From positions 1-43,891 of the forward strand of contig JACPSH010000010.1 in assembly GCA_016193395.1 (NCBI GenBank): a stretch of DNA of 43,891 bases, given 5' to 3'. A program made the position numbers and the translations under genes. This DNA is from Gammaproteobacteria bacterium (GTDB lineage: Bacteria > Pseudomonadota > Gammaproteobacteria > Eutrophobiales > Eutrophobiaceae). Below, piece after piece: positions 7,632-15,350 of this stretch. The notes beneath the pieces are model-generated. The model saw only the letters and a list, made by a program, of their open reading frames with translations. It was not told where the DNA came from and searched no databases. Every line of letters starts with the position of its first letter. The stretch's first letter is position 1.

Positions 7632-7741
7632 AGATCTATTCGCAGGACGGCAGCGAACTGATGGACGTCAGTTCGCTGGAGCAGGACGGCAACCAGTTGG
7701 TGATTAGGGGCAAGGTTTCAGATTGGCGTGGTTCCTGCTGA
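7628..7741 (+). pseudogene. Truncated small conserved gene overlapping the FAD oxidoreductase 3' end
   Basis: A 37-codon frame starts with an ATGA overlap at the oxidoreductase stop and reads MKIYSQDGSELMDVSSLEQD, then GNQLVIRGKV. I recall this opening from small proteins of about 55-65 residues that follow such oxidoreductases and continue past KGKI with a helical half. Here it breaks off after GKV into SDWRGSC and a stop, 30 bases before a GTCATTCCGG repeat unit. I read it as a 3'-truncated gene; a genuine short protein is the alternative. Confidence 0.5.
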
Positions 7742-7771
7742 CGCTATTTTTCCGCCGCTGATCTCTCTACC

Positions 7772-7814
7772 GTCATTCCGGGCAAGCACGCGAAGCGTGC
7801 GCGACCCGGAATTC
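7772..7814. repeat. Single GTCATTCCGG repeat unit
   Basis: This is one half-unit of the intergenic repeat family: GTCATTCCGGG at the left, an internal hairpin GCACGC-GAA-GCGTGC, and ACCCGGAATTC at the right. It follows the truncated gene closely and is not within a coding frame. Confidence 0.6.
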
Positions 7815-7824
7815 ATGTACGATC

Positions 7825-7951
7825 GAGCCGTAGGGTGGATTGAGCCGTAGGGCGCATAGAGCCGTAGGGTGGATTGAGCGCAGCGAAATCCACCATTTGA
7901 CAGGTGGGATTCGCTGACGCTCATCCCACCCTACGTTCATCCCACCCTACG
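7825..7951. repeat. GTAGGGTGGATT repeats: 17-bp tandem copies plus long inverted repeat
   Basis: Three 17-base tandem copies begin with GAGCCGTAGGG at 7825, 7842 and 7859; the first and third are identical, the middle one diverges at its end. The third copy merges into a long imperfect inverted repeat. CGTAGGGTGGATTGAGCGCA on the left faces GCTCATCCCACCCTACG on the right, and one extra CATCCCACCCTACG copy follows. I know similar GTAGGGTGG-type elements as dispersed intergenic repeats in other proteobacteria. No gene is seen here. Confidence 0.7.
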
Positions 7952-7999
7952 GGAATGATGTGGGACCGGATTATTCCGTCCAACCATGAGGGTGGACAC

Positions 8000-8296
8000 A
8001 TGCATTTCCTGATGTTCTATGAATTCGTGCCGGATATTCTGGAACGCCGCGCACCGTTCCGCGCCGCACACCTGCAATACGCGTGGCGGGCCCATGAACG
8101 CGGTGAGCTGATCCTGGGTGGCGCCTATGCCGATCCCGTCGATGGCGCCGTGCTGCTCTTCAGCGGCGATTCGCAGCGCGTTGCGGAGCAATTCGCGGCC
8201 GAAGACCCGTATGTCAAAGCGGGCCTCGTGACGCGCTGGCGCGTCCGGCAGTGGGTGACCGTGGTTGGAGAGGATGCCGCCACGCCGATACGCTGA
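8000..8296 (+). CDS. YciI-like (YCII-domain) protein
   Basis: A 98-residue single-domain protein with the YCII ferredoxin-like fold pattern. It reads FYEFVPDILERRAPFRAAHL with the conserved Arg-His pair, GELILGGAYADPVDGAVLLF, and DPYVKAGLVTRWRVRQWVTV at the end. Some YCII proteins have been proposed as small enzymes or as domains fused to dehalogenases and sigma factors; no precise reaction is assigned. The ATG at 8000 has GAGGGTGG about five bases ahead. Upstream lie only repeats. The next gene starts 32 bases downstream on the same strand, so the two probably form an operon. Confidence 0.8.
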   Translation: MHFLMFYEFVPDILERRAPFRAAHLQYAWRAHERGELILGGAYADPVDGAVLLFSGDSQRVAEQFAAEDPYVKAGLVTRWRVRQWVTVVGEDAATPIR

Positions 8297-8328
8297 TACA
8301 TTGCACGCCGTCGTTGCGAATCGGCCAG

Positions 8329-8790
8329 ATGAACACCCGCCAGGCACTGTCCTTCATCCGCAAGCACGGTGTGGTGCTGGTGTCCGCGCGCGGCCCCGTT
8401 CCGAATCTCGCGGAGGCCATTGCCGGCGAGCGGATCCACGGAAGCTGGTGGGGACACGCGAAATCGCAGCAGATTTTCAATGTGCTGGAGGAGGTGCGTG
8501 ACTCGGACGAGGTGCTGGTTTGCCGGCTGGTCGGGGGCAAAGTGACGCTGGTGCACCGCCGGCTCTGGCCTGCGTTGATTCGTCTTGCCGGGCGCTTCCC
8601 GAAGCGGAGCCTGGATGCGATCCGCGAGGAACACACCGCGAGCGGCCGGCATCGCGTGATCGCCACGCCATACCCGCGCTGGGTGCCGAAGGTCGTCCTT
8701 GCCCAGGGCAAACGCCTCAGTGTCGAGAAGGCCCTTTCGCTATTCGACCCCGCCGCCGTAATAATGTCGTCATTCCGGACCGGCCCGTAG
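8329..8790 (+). CDS. Conserved protein of unknown function (GSWWGH motif)
   Basis: A 153-residue soluble protein that I recognise only as a recurring uncharacterised family. Notable segments are RKHGVVLVSARGPVPNLAEA, GERIHGSWWGHAKSQQIFN, DEVLVCRLVGGKVTLVHRRL and REEHTASGRHRV. The Trp-Trp-Gly-His and Arg-rich strands suggest a nucleic-acid-binding or winged-helix-like fold, but this is speculative. Its last residues (SSFRTGP) and TAG stop come from the GTCATTCCGG repeat beginning at 8768, so the native C-terminus has been replaced or extended by the repeat. Confidence 0.65.
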   Translation: MNTRQALSFIRKHGVVLVSARGPVPNLAEAIAGERIHGSWWGHAKSQQIFNVLEEVRDSDEVLVCRLVGGKVTLVHRRLWPALIRLAGRFPKRSLDAIREEHTASGRHRVIATPYPRWVPKVVLAQGKRLSVEKALSLFDPAAVIMSSFRTGP

Positions 8791-8808
8791 GCCGCGTCCG
8801 GAATCCAG
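8768..8808. repeat. Single GTCATTCCGG repeat unit overlapping a gene end
   Basis: The unit GTCATTCCGGACCGGCCCG with its inverse half GCGTCCGGAATCCAG spans the last 23 bases of the preceding gene, including its stop codon. It ends 31 bases before the amidase start. Confidence 0.6.
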
Positions 8809-8839
8809 GTACGAGGAGTATCACCCCGGAAAAACTTGC

Positions 8840-10348
8840 ATGTATACGACGAGACGAAGACTCCTTAAATACTCCGCCAGCCTTCTGGCCACGCCGCTCC
8901 TTCCGGCTCCCGCCCGCGCGGCCATCCGTCTCGGCACGAGAAGAACCGAAGACGAGCTCTGCGCCCTCGGAGCGACCGACGCCATCGCGCTCATGAAATC
9001 CGGCGATCTGAGGGCGGAGGATTACGCCGCGGCGCTGCTCGCACGGGCGGAACACAAAAAGAATCTCAACGCATTCATCGCCCTCGATCCTGAGCAAGTG
9101 TTGGAAGCCGCCCGCGCCGCCGATAAGCTGCGCGCATCCGGCAATCCTCTCGGCCGTCTGCACGGCTTGGCCGTCCCGGTCAAGGACAGCATCCTGACCG
9201 CGGACTACCCGACCACCGCCGGCACGAAGGCATTCGGGCCGTTATCGCCGCGCCGTGACGCGCCCATCGTCCGGCGGCTGAGAGAGCAGGGCGCCATCGT
9301 CATGGGCAAGACGAACCTGCACGAACTTTCCTCCGGATTCACCAGCAACAACGAGATCTTCGGCCCGGTCCGCAATCCATACGATCTCGCGCGCATTCCC
9401 GGCGGCAGTTCGGGCGGAACCGCGGCGGCGATTGCATCCGGCATCGCGCCGCTCGGGATCGCCGAGGACACGGCCGGATCGATCCGCGTGCCGGCCGCGC
9501 TGTGCGGCGTGTTCGGTTTCAGGCCGACGGTCGGCCGGTATCCCGTGGAGGACGTCGCCCCGCTCGTACCGCTGTTCGATACGCTCGGGCCGCACGCGCG
9601 CGACGTCCGGGACATCGTGATCTTCGATTCGGTATTAACCGGCCTCCCCGCAAGCCCGAAACCCGTGTCCCTCGACGGCGTCAGGCTGGGCGTGCCGCGG
9701 ACCTATTTCTACGAAGGCGTGGCGTCCGAGGCGTCGATCGTCATCGAGAACACGCTGGTCGCTCTCGAAGAATCCGGCGCGATCCTGGCCGAGGCCGATA
9801 TCCGGGATGCGAAAACGCTGATCGAACAGACCTTCATGCCGATCCTGTTCCATGACACCTACGGCGTTCTCGATGCGTGGTTCAAATCCGTCGGCGTCTC
9901 AGGCGGCCTGGAGACGATTCTCGTGGAAGCAGGTCTGCGAATACGCGAAGCGTATACCACCGTCCTCTCGCCAGACGGCCCGAGCGCCATTCCGCGCGAG
10001 GTCTACGAGAACGCGATCAATGTCGCGCGCCCGGCGCTGAAGCAGGCAATTCAGCGATACTTCGCGGACAACCGGCTTGACGCGATGATTGTCCCGGCGA
10101 CCCTCTGCGCCGCCCCACTCATCGGCGAGGAAAACGAGACGACCATCGACGGCCGCAAGGTCTCCATCTTTGATGCCCTCGGCCACAACGCCGTGCTCGC
10201 GCCCTCGTGCGGACTGCCGGCGCTCACTGTCCCCGCGGGGCTGACGAAATCCGGACTGCCCGTGGCCATCGAAGTGGATGTGCTTGCGGGTGGCGATGAA
10301 AAGCTGCTGGCGCTGGGGCTCGGCATCAGGGAAAGCGCCTTCGGGTAG
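8840..10348 (+). CDS. Exported amidase (amidase-signature family)
   Basis: A 502-residue amidase-signature hydrolase that cleaves a carboxamide with a Ser-cisSer-Lys triad. The Lys is in AVPVKDSI (K115), the cis-Ser in IPGGSSGGTAAAI (S190/S191) and the nucleophile in AEDTAGSIRVPA (S214). The N-terminus TTRRRLLKYSASLLATPLLP, ending in PARA, looks like a Tat signal (twin Arg, hydrophobic core, A-x-A site), so the enzyme should act in the periplasm. Relatives include indoleacetamide hydrolases; the substrate is undetermined. It starts 31 bases past a repeat unit and converges with the truncated-hemoglobin gene. Confidence 0.88.
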   Translation: MYTTRRRLLKYSASLLATPLLPAPARAAIRLGTRRTEDELCALGATDAIALMKSGDLRAEDYAAALLARAEHKKNLNAFIALDPEQVLEAARAADKLRASGNPLGRLHGLAVPVKDSILTADYPTTAGTKAFGPLSPRRDAPIVRRLREQGAIVMGKTNLHELSSGFTSNNEIFGPVRNPYDLARIPGGSSGGTAAAIASGIAPLGIAEDTAGSIRVPAALCGVFGFRPTVGRYPVEDVAPLVPLFDTLGPHARDVRDIVIFDSVLTGLPASPKPVSLDGVRLGVPRTYFYEGVASEASIVIENTLVALEESGAILAEADIRDAKTLIEQTFMPILFHDTYGVLDAWFKSVGVSGGLETILVEAGLRIREAYTTVLSPDGPSAIPREVYENAINVARPALKQAIQRYFADNRLDAMIVPATLCAAPLIGEENETTIDGRKVSIFDALGHNAVLAPSCGLPALTVPAGLTKSGLPVAIEVDVLAGGDEKLLALGLGIRESAFG

Positions 10349-10357
10349 CCCGGGACG

Positions 10358-10379
10358 CGGGCGCGGATGCATGCGCCCG
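10358..10379. terminator. Weak hairpin between convergent genes
   Basis: The arms CGGGCGC and GCGCCCG enclose an eight-base loop, nine bases after the amidase stop and 20 bases before the end of the convergent hemoglobin gene. No T-run follows, so it is at best a factor-dependent or bidirectional terminator. Confidence 0.3.
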
Positions 10380-10398
10380 TCAACGCCGATTCCCTGTT

Positions 10399-10836
10399 TT
10401 ACTGATGGATGATTTCTTCCCGCATCGGCGCGAGCAGGCTCAATAGCCTGTTGCGGGCCGAGTGGGGGATGCCGGTCCCCACCATCGCGTCGGTTAAGCG
10501 TTCGACAAAGGCGTCGAATTCCGCCTCGTTGATGTCCATGCCGGAGTGCGCTTCGGACATCGAGCGTCCCTTGTATTCGCACGGTCCGCCGCTCAGATAA
10601 CAGATCTGATCCTGGAGCTGCCGGATCAGTTCCGCATCGTTCATTTTCTCGAACAGGAAGCTGATGCGCTTATCCGAATGCGCGAGCCGCACCGTGGCGG
10701 TGACCAGTCTCTCCACGCCCGGCTGGCCGCCGAGATCTTCGTACAGGCTGCGGCCGCCGGGTCCCGGCGTCGCGGCGCAGGCAACGACGAGCAGCAGCAC
10801 GGGTAACGGCGTGCAAGGAAGCATCGATGAGCGCAT
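10399..10836 (-). CDS. Group 1 truncated hemoglobin, predicted lipoprotein
   Basis: A 145-residue truncated (2-on-2) globin that would bind heme and a diatomic gas such as O2 or NO. The globin core starts at SLYEDLGGQPGVERLV (about 30-45) and carries QICYLSGGPCEYKGRSM. The proximal heme His is in EAHSGMDI (H97). The N-terminus has a signal and lipobox (LLLVVAC, Cys20), which predicts a lipid-anchored protein outside the cytoplasm; most characterised truncated globins are cytoplasmic. The helix-B position usually aromatic in this family appears to be Thr here, which may alter ligand handling. The ATG directly abuts the stop of the DUF3034 gene (TGAATG), so the two are translated together. Confidence 0.87.
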   Translation of the reverse strand: MRSSMLPCTPLPVLLLVVACAATPGPGGRSLYEDLGGQPGVERLVTATVRLAHSDKRISFLFEKMNDAELIRQLQDQICYLSGGPCEYKGRSMSEAHSGMDINEAEFDAFVERLTDAMVGTGIPHSARNRLLSLLAPMREEIIHQ

Positions 10837-11766
10837 TCAATACGTCCCTTCGACGCTGAAATAGAATCCGTCCTGGCCGGACTTGCCCGCCACCGAGCCC
10901 AGGTCAATCCATGCGCCGGTCAGGCTGAGATACTTGTTCGGGAACCAGGCGAGAAAGGCGTCCTGCCAGTCGTCTTCCGCCGCGAAGCTGAGGTTGTCCG
11001 GCTTCTGCCTGTATTCGTAGCCGAGCAGGAGATCGCGCCGCAGGAGGATGCCGGCGCTCGCCTCAAAAAGCGTGTCTCGGCTGCCGTCCTTGTCGCCGCC
11101 GAATCCGAGCAACCCCAGCTGGTTCGCCCGCGAGAAACGCAGCCCGACATTGACCAGCACCGGATAGCCGTAGATCCCGGAAAGCCACAAGCGGCTCGCG
11201 TTCAGATAAAAATCGATATCATCGTCGTCGCGCGCGCCGGTGAGCGCGGGAACGTCGAAGTCGGCGTTATGCTTGTACTGCAGGCCGGCGCTGAACTGCG
11301 GCACGACGCCATAGATCAGATCGCCAAGCAACCGCGCCTTCACGCCGACGATCTCCTGCCGCAGCGTGTCGTCGGGCAGACCGAGATCGTCGGCGAGATC
11401 GTCAATGTCGAGAAGCTGCGTCGAGAGCGAGAATTCCACCCGGTTGCCGAACGCGACGGAGACCCCGGCCGCGCCCAGCGCATAGTCATCGGTCCGGGCA
11501 TAGGTGACGAACAAATCGCCGCCCCATTCGTCCTTCTGCCCGTAGCCCGAAAGGACCGCCCAGGGCACCAGTCCGCCCCCCGCGGCGCCTTCGATCTGGG
11601 TGATGCCGCCGGTGGCGAGCAGGCGACTGCCGGTGTCGAAGCCTTGGACGGGAGGCAGCGCTATGCCGAACAGGACTACGCCCATCACCCGTTGCAGGAT
11701 TCCGCGCCACGGTCCGGATCTGTGCCGGGGGCGTCGCTGATGGATCGGGTTTCCTGCGGTTCGCAT
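10837..11766 (-). CDS. DUF3034 family outer-membrane beta-barrel protein
   Basis: A 309-residue protein with alternating polar/hydrophobic strands. Recognisable DUF3034 features are RLLATGGITQIEGAAGGGLVP at the start of the mature part, WAVLSGYG, DLFVTYARTDDYALGAAGVS and FPNKYLSLTGAWIDLG. The end, FYFSVEGTY, is an aromatic barrel-type C-terminus. A hydrophobic signal (VMGVVLFGIALPPVQG) follows a long basic N-region, so the true start may be the Met at residue 28. DUF3034 has no known function; an outer-membrane porin-like role is inferred. It is the first gene of a two-gene unit with the lipoprotein globin and is divergent from the cupredoxin-kinase operon. Confidence 0.8.
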   Translation of the reverse strand: MRTAGNPIHQRRPRHRSGPWRGILQRVMGVVLFGIALPPVQGFDTGSRLLATGGITQIEGAAGGGLVPWAVLSGYGQKDEWGGDLFVTYARTDDYALGAAGVSVAFGNRVEFSLSTQLLDIDDLADDLGLPDDTLRQEIVGVKARLLGDLIYGVVPQFSAGLQYKHNADFDVPALTGARDDDDIDFYLNASRLWLSGIYGYPVLVNVGLRFSRANQLGLLGFGGDKDGSRDTLFEASAGILLRRDLLLGYEYRQKPDNLSFAAEDDWQDAFLAWFPNKYLSLTGAWIDLGSVAGKSGQDGFYFSVEGTY

Positions 11767-12031
11767 TCGGCCGGGTTTCAGCTAAATAACCTTAATAGGA
11801 TAATATAATTGCATGATATTTCAAGGATTCAGTTTATGCTCTCCTGACTTGGCCGAAGCGGCAGACCGCCCCGCATTACCGGATGCGGGTACCGGCACGC
11901 GGACGGGCGCGAATGTGAAAGACCCCACAGGCGGCAGACGTTCCGGGTGGAATCCACGCTCCGCGGCGGGTTCTAATACTCAAACCGCCGTCGTGGACGA
12001 GCCGGACCTTTCATCGATTCGGAGGTATTGG
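11767..12031. promoter_or_regulatory. Divergent regulatory region between DUF3034-globin and cupredoxin-kinase operons
   Basis: This 265-base region contains no convincing gene. Its left part is strikingly AT-rich for this window (11780-11840) and contains a perfect TATAAT at 11804-11809 on the plus strand, although no good -35 lies 16-18 bases before it. A plus-strand transcript from there would have a leader of about 215 bases before the cupredoxin ATG. The leader is GC-rich, and I could not match it to a riboswitch class I know. Confidence 0.4.
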
Positions 12032-12718
12032 ATGCGAACGACCCTGCTGACCCGTGTCTTGTGTTTGCCAGCCCTGCTCGGCGCCGTGAATGTCGCCGCC
12101 GCGGATTTCAACGGCCGGGTGTCGCTTGCGGAACAGGGCAAGTCCGCGGCCGCCGAGGAATACGCGGACGTGGTCGTGTACTTCGTGCCGGACAAGCCGG
12201 CGGCCGCACCTGCGCCGCTGACGGGCCCGGCGCAGATGCGCATGGAGAATAAGGAATTCGCTCCGAGGGTTCTGCCGGTGACGGTGGGCACGGAGGTCAG
12301 CTTTCAAAACTTCGATCCCATCCTTCACAACGCCTTTTCCACCTCCACGAACAACGCCTTCGACCTCGGCTTCTACGCCGGCGGCGAGGCGCATTCGCAC
12401 CAATTCGCCGACACCGGACTGGTCCGCGTGTACTGCAACGTGCATCATTCGATGGTGGCCTACGTCCTGGTCATGAACACGCCGCATTTCTCGGGTGTTT
12501 CCGGCGGCGGGGAATTCACGCTGAGCAATCTCCCGGCGGAGACCGGCACGCTCTACATCTGGCATCCGCGCGCCGACGTGGTGAAAAACTCCATGGATTT
12601 CAGCCAGGCCGGAGTGCCGAAGGGCGAATACAAGCTGGACCTGACGCAGCGGCGCATCCCGACGCACATGAACAAGGAAGGCAAGTCCTATCGCAGGAGC
12701 CGCGAGCGGGAATACTGA
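12032..12718 (+). CDS. Periplasmic cupredoxin-fold protein (methylamine-utilization-protein-like)
   Basis: A 228-residue secreted protein with signal peptide (TRVLCLPALLGAVNVAAA). The first half starts FNGRVSLAEQG, a strand-rich carboxypeptidase-regulatory-like region. The centre carries a type 1 copper site: His99 in PILHNAFS, Cys135 and His138 in VYCNVHH, Met141 in HSM. So it probably binds copper and transfers electrons, or senses redox state, in the periplasm. Proteins of this type are often annotated as methylamine utilization proteins, but no mau genes are seen. A GGAGG site seven bases before the ATG supports the start. It is followed after one base by the kinase gene, so both are in one operon. 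Confidence 0.85.
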   Translation: MRTTLLTRVLCLPALLGAVNVAAADFNGRVSLAEQGKSAAAEEYADVVVYFVPDKPAAAPAPLTGPAQMRMENKEFAPRVLPVTVGTEVSFQNFDPILHNAFSTSTNNAFDLGFYAGGEAHSHQFADTGLVRVYCNVHHSMVAYVLVMNTPHFSGVSGGGEFTLSNLPAETGTLYIWHPRADVVKNSMDFSQAGVPKGEYKLDLTQRRIPTHMNKEGKSYRRSREREY

Positions 12719-12719
12719 C

Positions 12720-15350
12720 GTGAAGCTCGGCCTCGGACAACGGATCTTTCTCGCCTTCGGCGGGTTGCTGGTGCTGGTGCTCGGACTTGCCGCGGGGGTC
12801 ACCTACTATCGCGGCAACAGGATCGCGGGCCAGGCCGTGGTCGAGGCGCTGGAAAACATCCGCGCGGTCCAGTCCGGATATGAATCCCAGCGTTTCCGGC
12901 AACTGCGCCTGATCTCCGAAATCTTCGCCTCGGATCCCTATTTTTCCAGTTACGTGGCGGAGGCGACCGGCGGCGACCTGGGCCTGGGCGGCGGGGTGGA
13001 CAAGACGTCGATTGCGGATCTGCTCTCGGAACGCCAGGAAGACCTCGGCTTCGATTTCGCGATGGTGCTGGACAACGCGGGCAAGGTCATCGCACGCACG
13101 GATTTCCCGGGATTGTCCATGGATGATCTCGCCGGCGACGCCGTCGTCGGCCCGGTCGTCCAGTCGCTTGAATCCGCCGCCGGTTACTGGTTCCGCGATG
13201 ATGGCGCCTACCAGATCGCCGTCGTCCCGCTGGCCGATGAGGAAAACCTCGTCGGTTTCCTGCTGACCGGCCTCGTGGTCGGCGATCGCTTCGCCGAGGA
13301 GATCAAGGACATCAGCGGCTCCGAGCTGGTGTTCCTCCTGAACGGAAAGGATGGCCTGCAGCCCGTCGCCGGCACGCTGGATGACAGGGAACTGGATGCG
13401 CTCGCGCAGCAGCGGTCATCCCTGATGGCCGCGCAGCAGGGCGCGCCGGTCGAGATCGAGATCGCCGGCCGCCACTGGCTCGCTTCGGTCAGTCCGGCGG
13501 GCAGTCCCGATTCGGGAGGGCTCGCGGTGGCGCTCACTTCGCTGGATGAGGCGCTCGGCGACTTTCGGGACATCACGAACGGCCTCCTGATCGCCACCGG
13601 GATCAGCATTCTTCTGGCCCTGCCTTTGTCGCTGCTCGTATCGCGGGGCGTGCTCGCGCCGGTCAGACGGCTCGCCACGGCGGCGCAGGCGGCGGCGCGC
13701 GGGAACTATCAGCAGCGCTTTGAAGCGGGCGGCAAGGACGAGGTCGCGCAGCTCACGGCTTCCTTTGACTCGCTGCTCAGCGACTTGCGGGAAAAGAGCG
13801 ACATGCAGGGCTACATGGCGGCACTCGCCAAGTTCCTGCCCGACATGCTGGATACCAAGGGTTCCGGCTCGGCCCGCAGGAGCATCGGCCACCAGCCCTC
13901 GGCTTACGGCCCGTTCGCCTTGCTCGGCATCGACATGCGCCGGTTCGCCAGACAGGTGGACAAGACCGCGCCGGAGGAAGTTTTCAATCTGGTCAACGCC
14001 AACCTGGAAACCATCGAGGCCCTGGTCAAGGCGCACGCCGGCAGGATGGTCGGCATGTCCGGACATCGCGTGCTGGTCGTCTTCGACGGGCAGGACGGCT
14101 ACAAGCGCGCGCTGACCGTGGCCGGCAGCGTGATGTCGAACCTCGTGAGCCAGGGGGAAGGGATCGCGGCGGCCGTCGTGCAAGGCCATGCCGCGTCCGG
14201 ACGGATCTACGTCGGCGAAGAGAGCGCGGAGAACCTGCTCGGGCTGGCGGTGTATCAGCTCGATCGCCTGCTGCAGGAGGCCGTTTCCGGCCAGTTGTTT
14301 TTCACCAAGGAGATTCACGAGGCGATCCGCAAGGAGGTGCCCGATTTCAAGCCGTTGATCTCCCAGGGCGTGGTCAGCAAGAACAAGTTTTATGCGCTCA
14401 ATGCCGCCGACACCAACGTGTTCCAGGTGGAAGGCGAGGAGGCGACGATCCCGGGCGGCGGCGTCACGCTGGCGAGCGTCGCCACGCAGATGGGGGATGG
14501 ACGACCAGGCCGCAGAAAGGTGAAGGTCATGCCGGGCATCACGCTCGGCGATCGTTACGAGATCATCTCCGAACTCGGCGCGGGAGGGATGGGCGTGGTC
14601 TACAAGGCGCACGACCACGAACTGAATGACCTGGTGGCCCTGAAGATGCTGAAGATCTCGGGCGCCGAAGGCGAGAAGGAATACCTGGAGGCGATGAAGA
14701 GCGAGATCCGGCTGGCGCGGAAGATCACCCACCCCGCGGTGCTGCGCACCTTCGATTACGGCGAACTGGAGGGCGTGCCCTACATCTCCATGGAATACGT
14801 GCGCGGCCTGACGCTGAAATACCTGCTGGCGCAGCGCGGCCGGATCCCGTATTCGGCGGGACTGCATATCGCCAAGCAGGTCGCCGCCGGACTGCAGGCC
14901 GCCCACGCGCAGGGCGTGCTGCACCGGGACATCAAGGCGGAGAACGTCATTCTTGAACATAACGGCAATGCCAAGCTGATGGATTTCGGCATCGCGCGCC
15001 AGGTGTCCGGTCCGGGGCTGGGCGACCTCGAAGGGGCGGTCGTCGGCACGCCGCGCTATGCCGCTCCGGAGCAGTTGATGGGCAAGCCGGTGGACGCGCG
15101 CGCCGACATCTACGCGGCGGGCGTGTTGATCTACCAGATGTACACGGGCGAGTTCCCGTTCAAGGTCAAGCGCATCAGCGAACTGGCGAAGGCGAAGAAC
15201 GAAGAGGATCCCATCAAGCCCTCGACGTACTGGAAGGAGATCCCGCCGGCGCTGGAGGACCTCATCATGCGCTGCATCGCGCGCAATCCGGACGACCGGC
15301 TGCCGAGCGCGGAAAAGCTGCTCGAAGGGCTGGAACAGCTCCGCGCATGA
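12720..15350 (+). CDS. Membrane sensor: Cache-HAMP-cyclase-like-Ser/Thr kinase fusion
   Basis: This 876-residue protein starts at GTG. A first membrane helix (about 8-28) is followed by an extracytoplasmic double-Cache-like region (about 35-285), a second helix (about 288-310), HAMP (about 311-362), a class III adenylate/guanylate cyclase-like domain (about 395-560) and a C-terminal Hanks kinase (about 604-876). The kinase is complete: GAGGMGVVYKA, the ATP Lys in ALKML, HRDIKAEN (H735, D737), DFGIA and TPRYAAPE. The cyclase part looks degenerate. The first metal Asp is kept (GIDMRRF), but the second falls at GHR instead of GD, and the Asn of VNxAAR is replaced (AVYQLDR). It probably serves as a regulatory coupler rather than an enzyme. 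It should phosphorylate cytoplasmic targets in response to a periplasmic signal. Confidence 0.88.
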   Translation: MKLGLGQRIFLAFGGLLVLVLGLAAGVTYYRGNRIAGQAVVEALENIRAVQSGYESQRFRQLRLISEIFASDPYFSSYVAEATGGDLGLGGGVDKTSIADLLSERQEDLGFDFAMVLDNAGKVIARTDFPGLSMDDLAGDAVVGPVVQSLESAAGYWFRDDGAYQIAVVPLADEENLVGFLLTGLVVGDRFAEEIKDISGSELVFLLNGKDGLQPVAGTLDDRELDALAQQRSSLMAAQQGAPVEIEIAGRHWLASVSPAGSPDSGGLAVALTSLDEALGDFRDITNGLLIATGISILLALPLSLLVSRGVLAPVRRLATAAQAAARGNYQQRFEAGGKDEVAQLTASFDSLLSDLREKSDMQGYMAALAKFLPDMLDTKGSGSARRSIGHQPSAYGPFALLGIDMRRFARQVDKTAPEEVFNLVNANLETIEALVKAHAGRMVGMSGHRVLVVFDGQDGYKRALTVAGSVMSNLVSQGEGIAAAVVQGHAASGRIYVGEESAENLLGLAVYQLDRLLQEAVSGQLFFTKEIHEAIRKEVPDFKPLISQGVVSKNKFYALNAADTNVFQVEGEEATIPGGGVTLASVATQMGDGRPGRRKVKVMPGITLGDRYEIISELGAGGMGVVYKAHDHELNDLVALKMLKISGAEGEKEYLEAMKSEIRLARKITHPAVLRTFDYGELEGVPYISMEYVRGLTLKYLLAQRGRIPYSAGLHIAKQVAAGLQAAHAQGVLHRDIKAENVILEHNGNAKLMDFGIARQVSGPGLGDLEGAVVGTPRYAAPEQLMGKPVDARADIYAAGVLIYQMYTGEFPFKVKRISELAKAKNEEDPIKPSTYWKEIPPALEDLIMRCIARNPDDRLPSAEKLLEGLEQLRA

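Noticed and set aside
11767-12031. Riboswitch in the leader of the cupredoxin gene
   Set aside because: No conserved core of any class I know was found; the region is only an AT-rich promoter zone plus a GC-rich leader.
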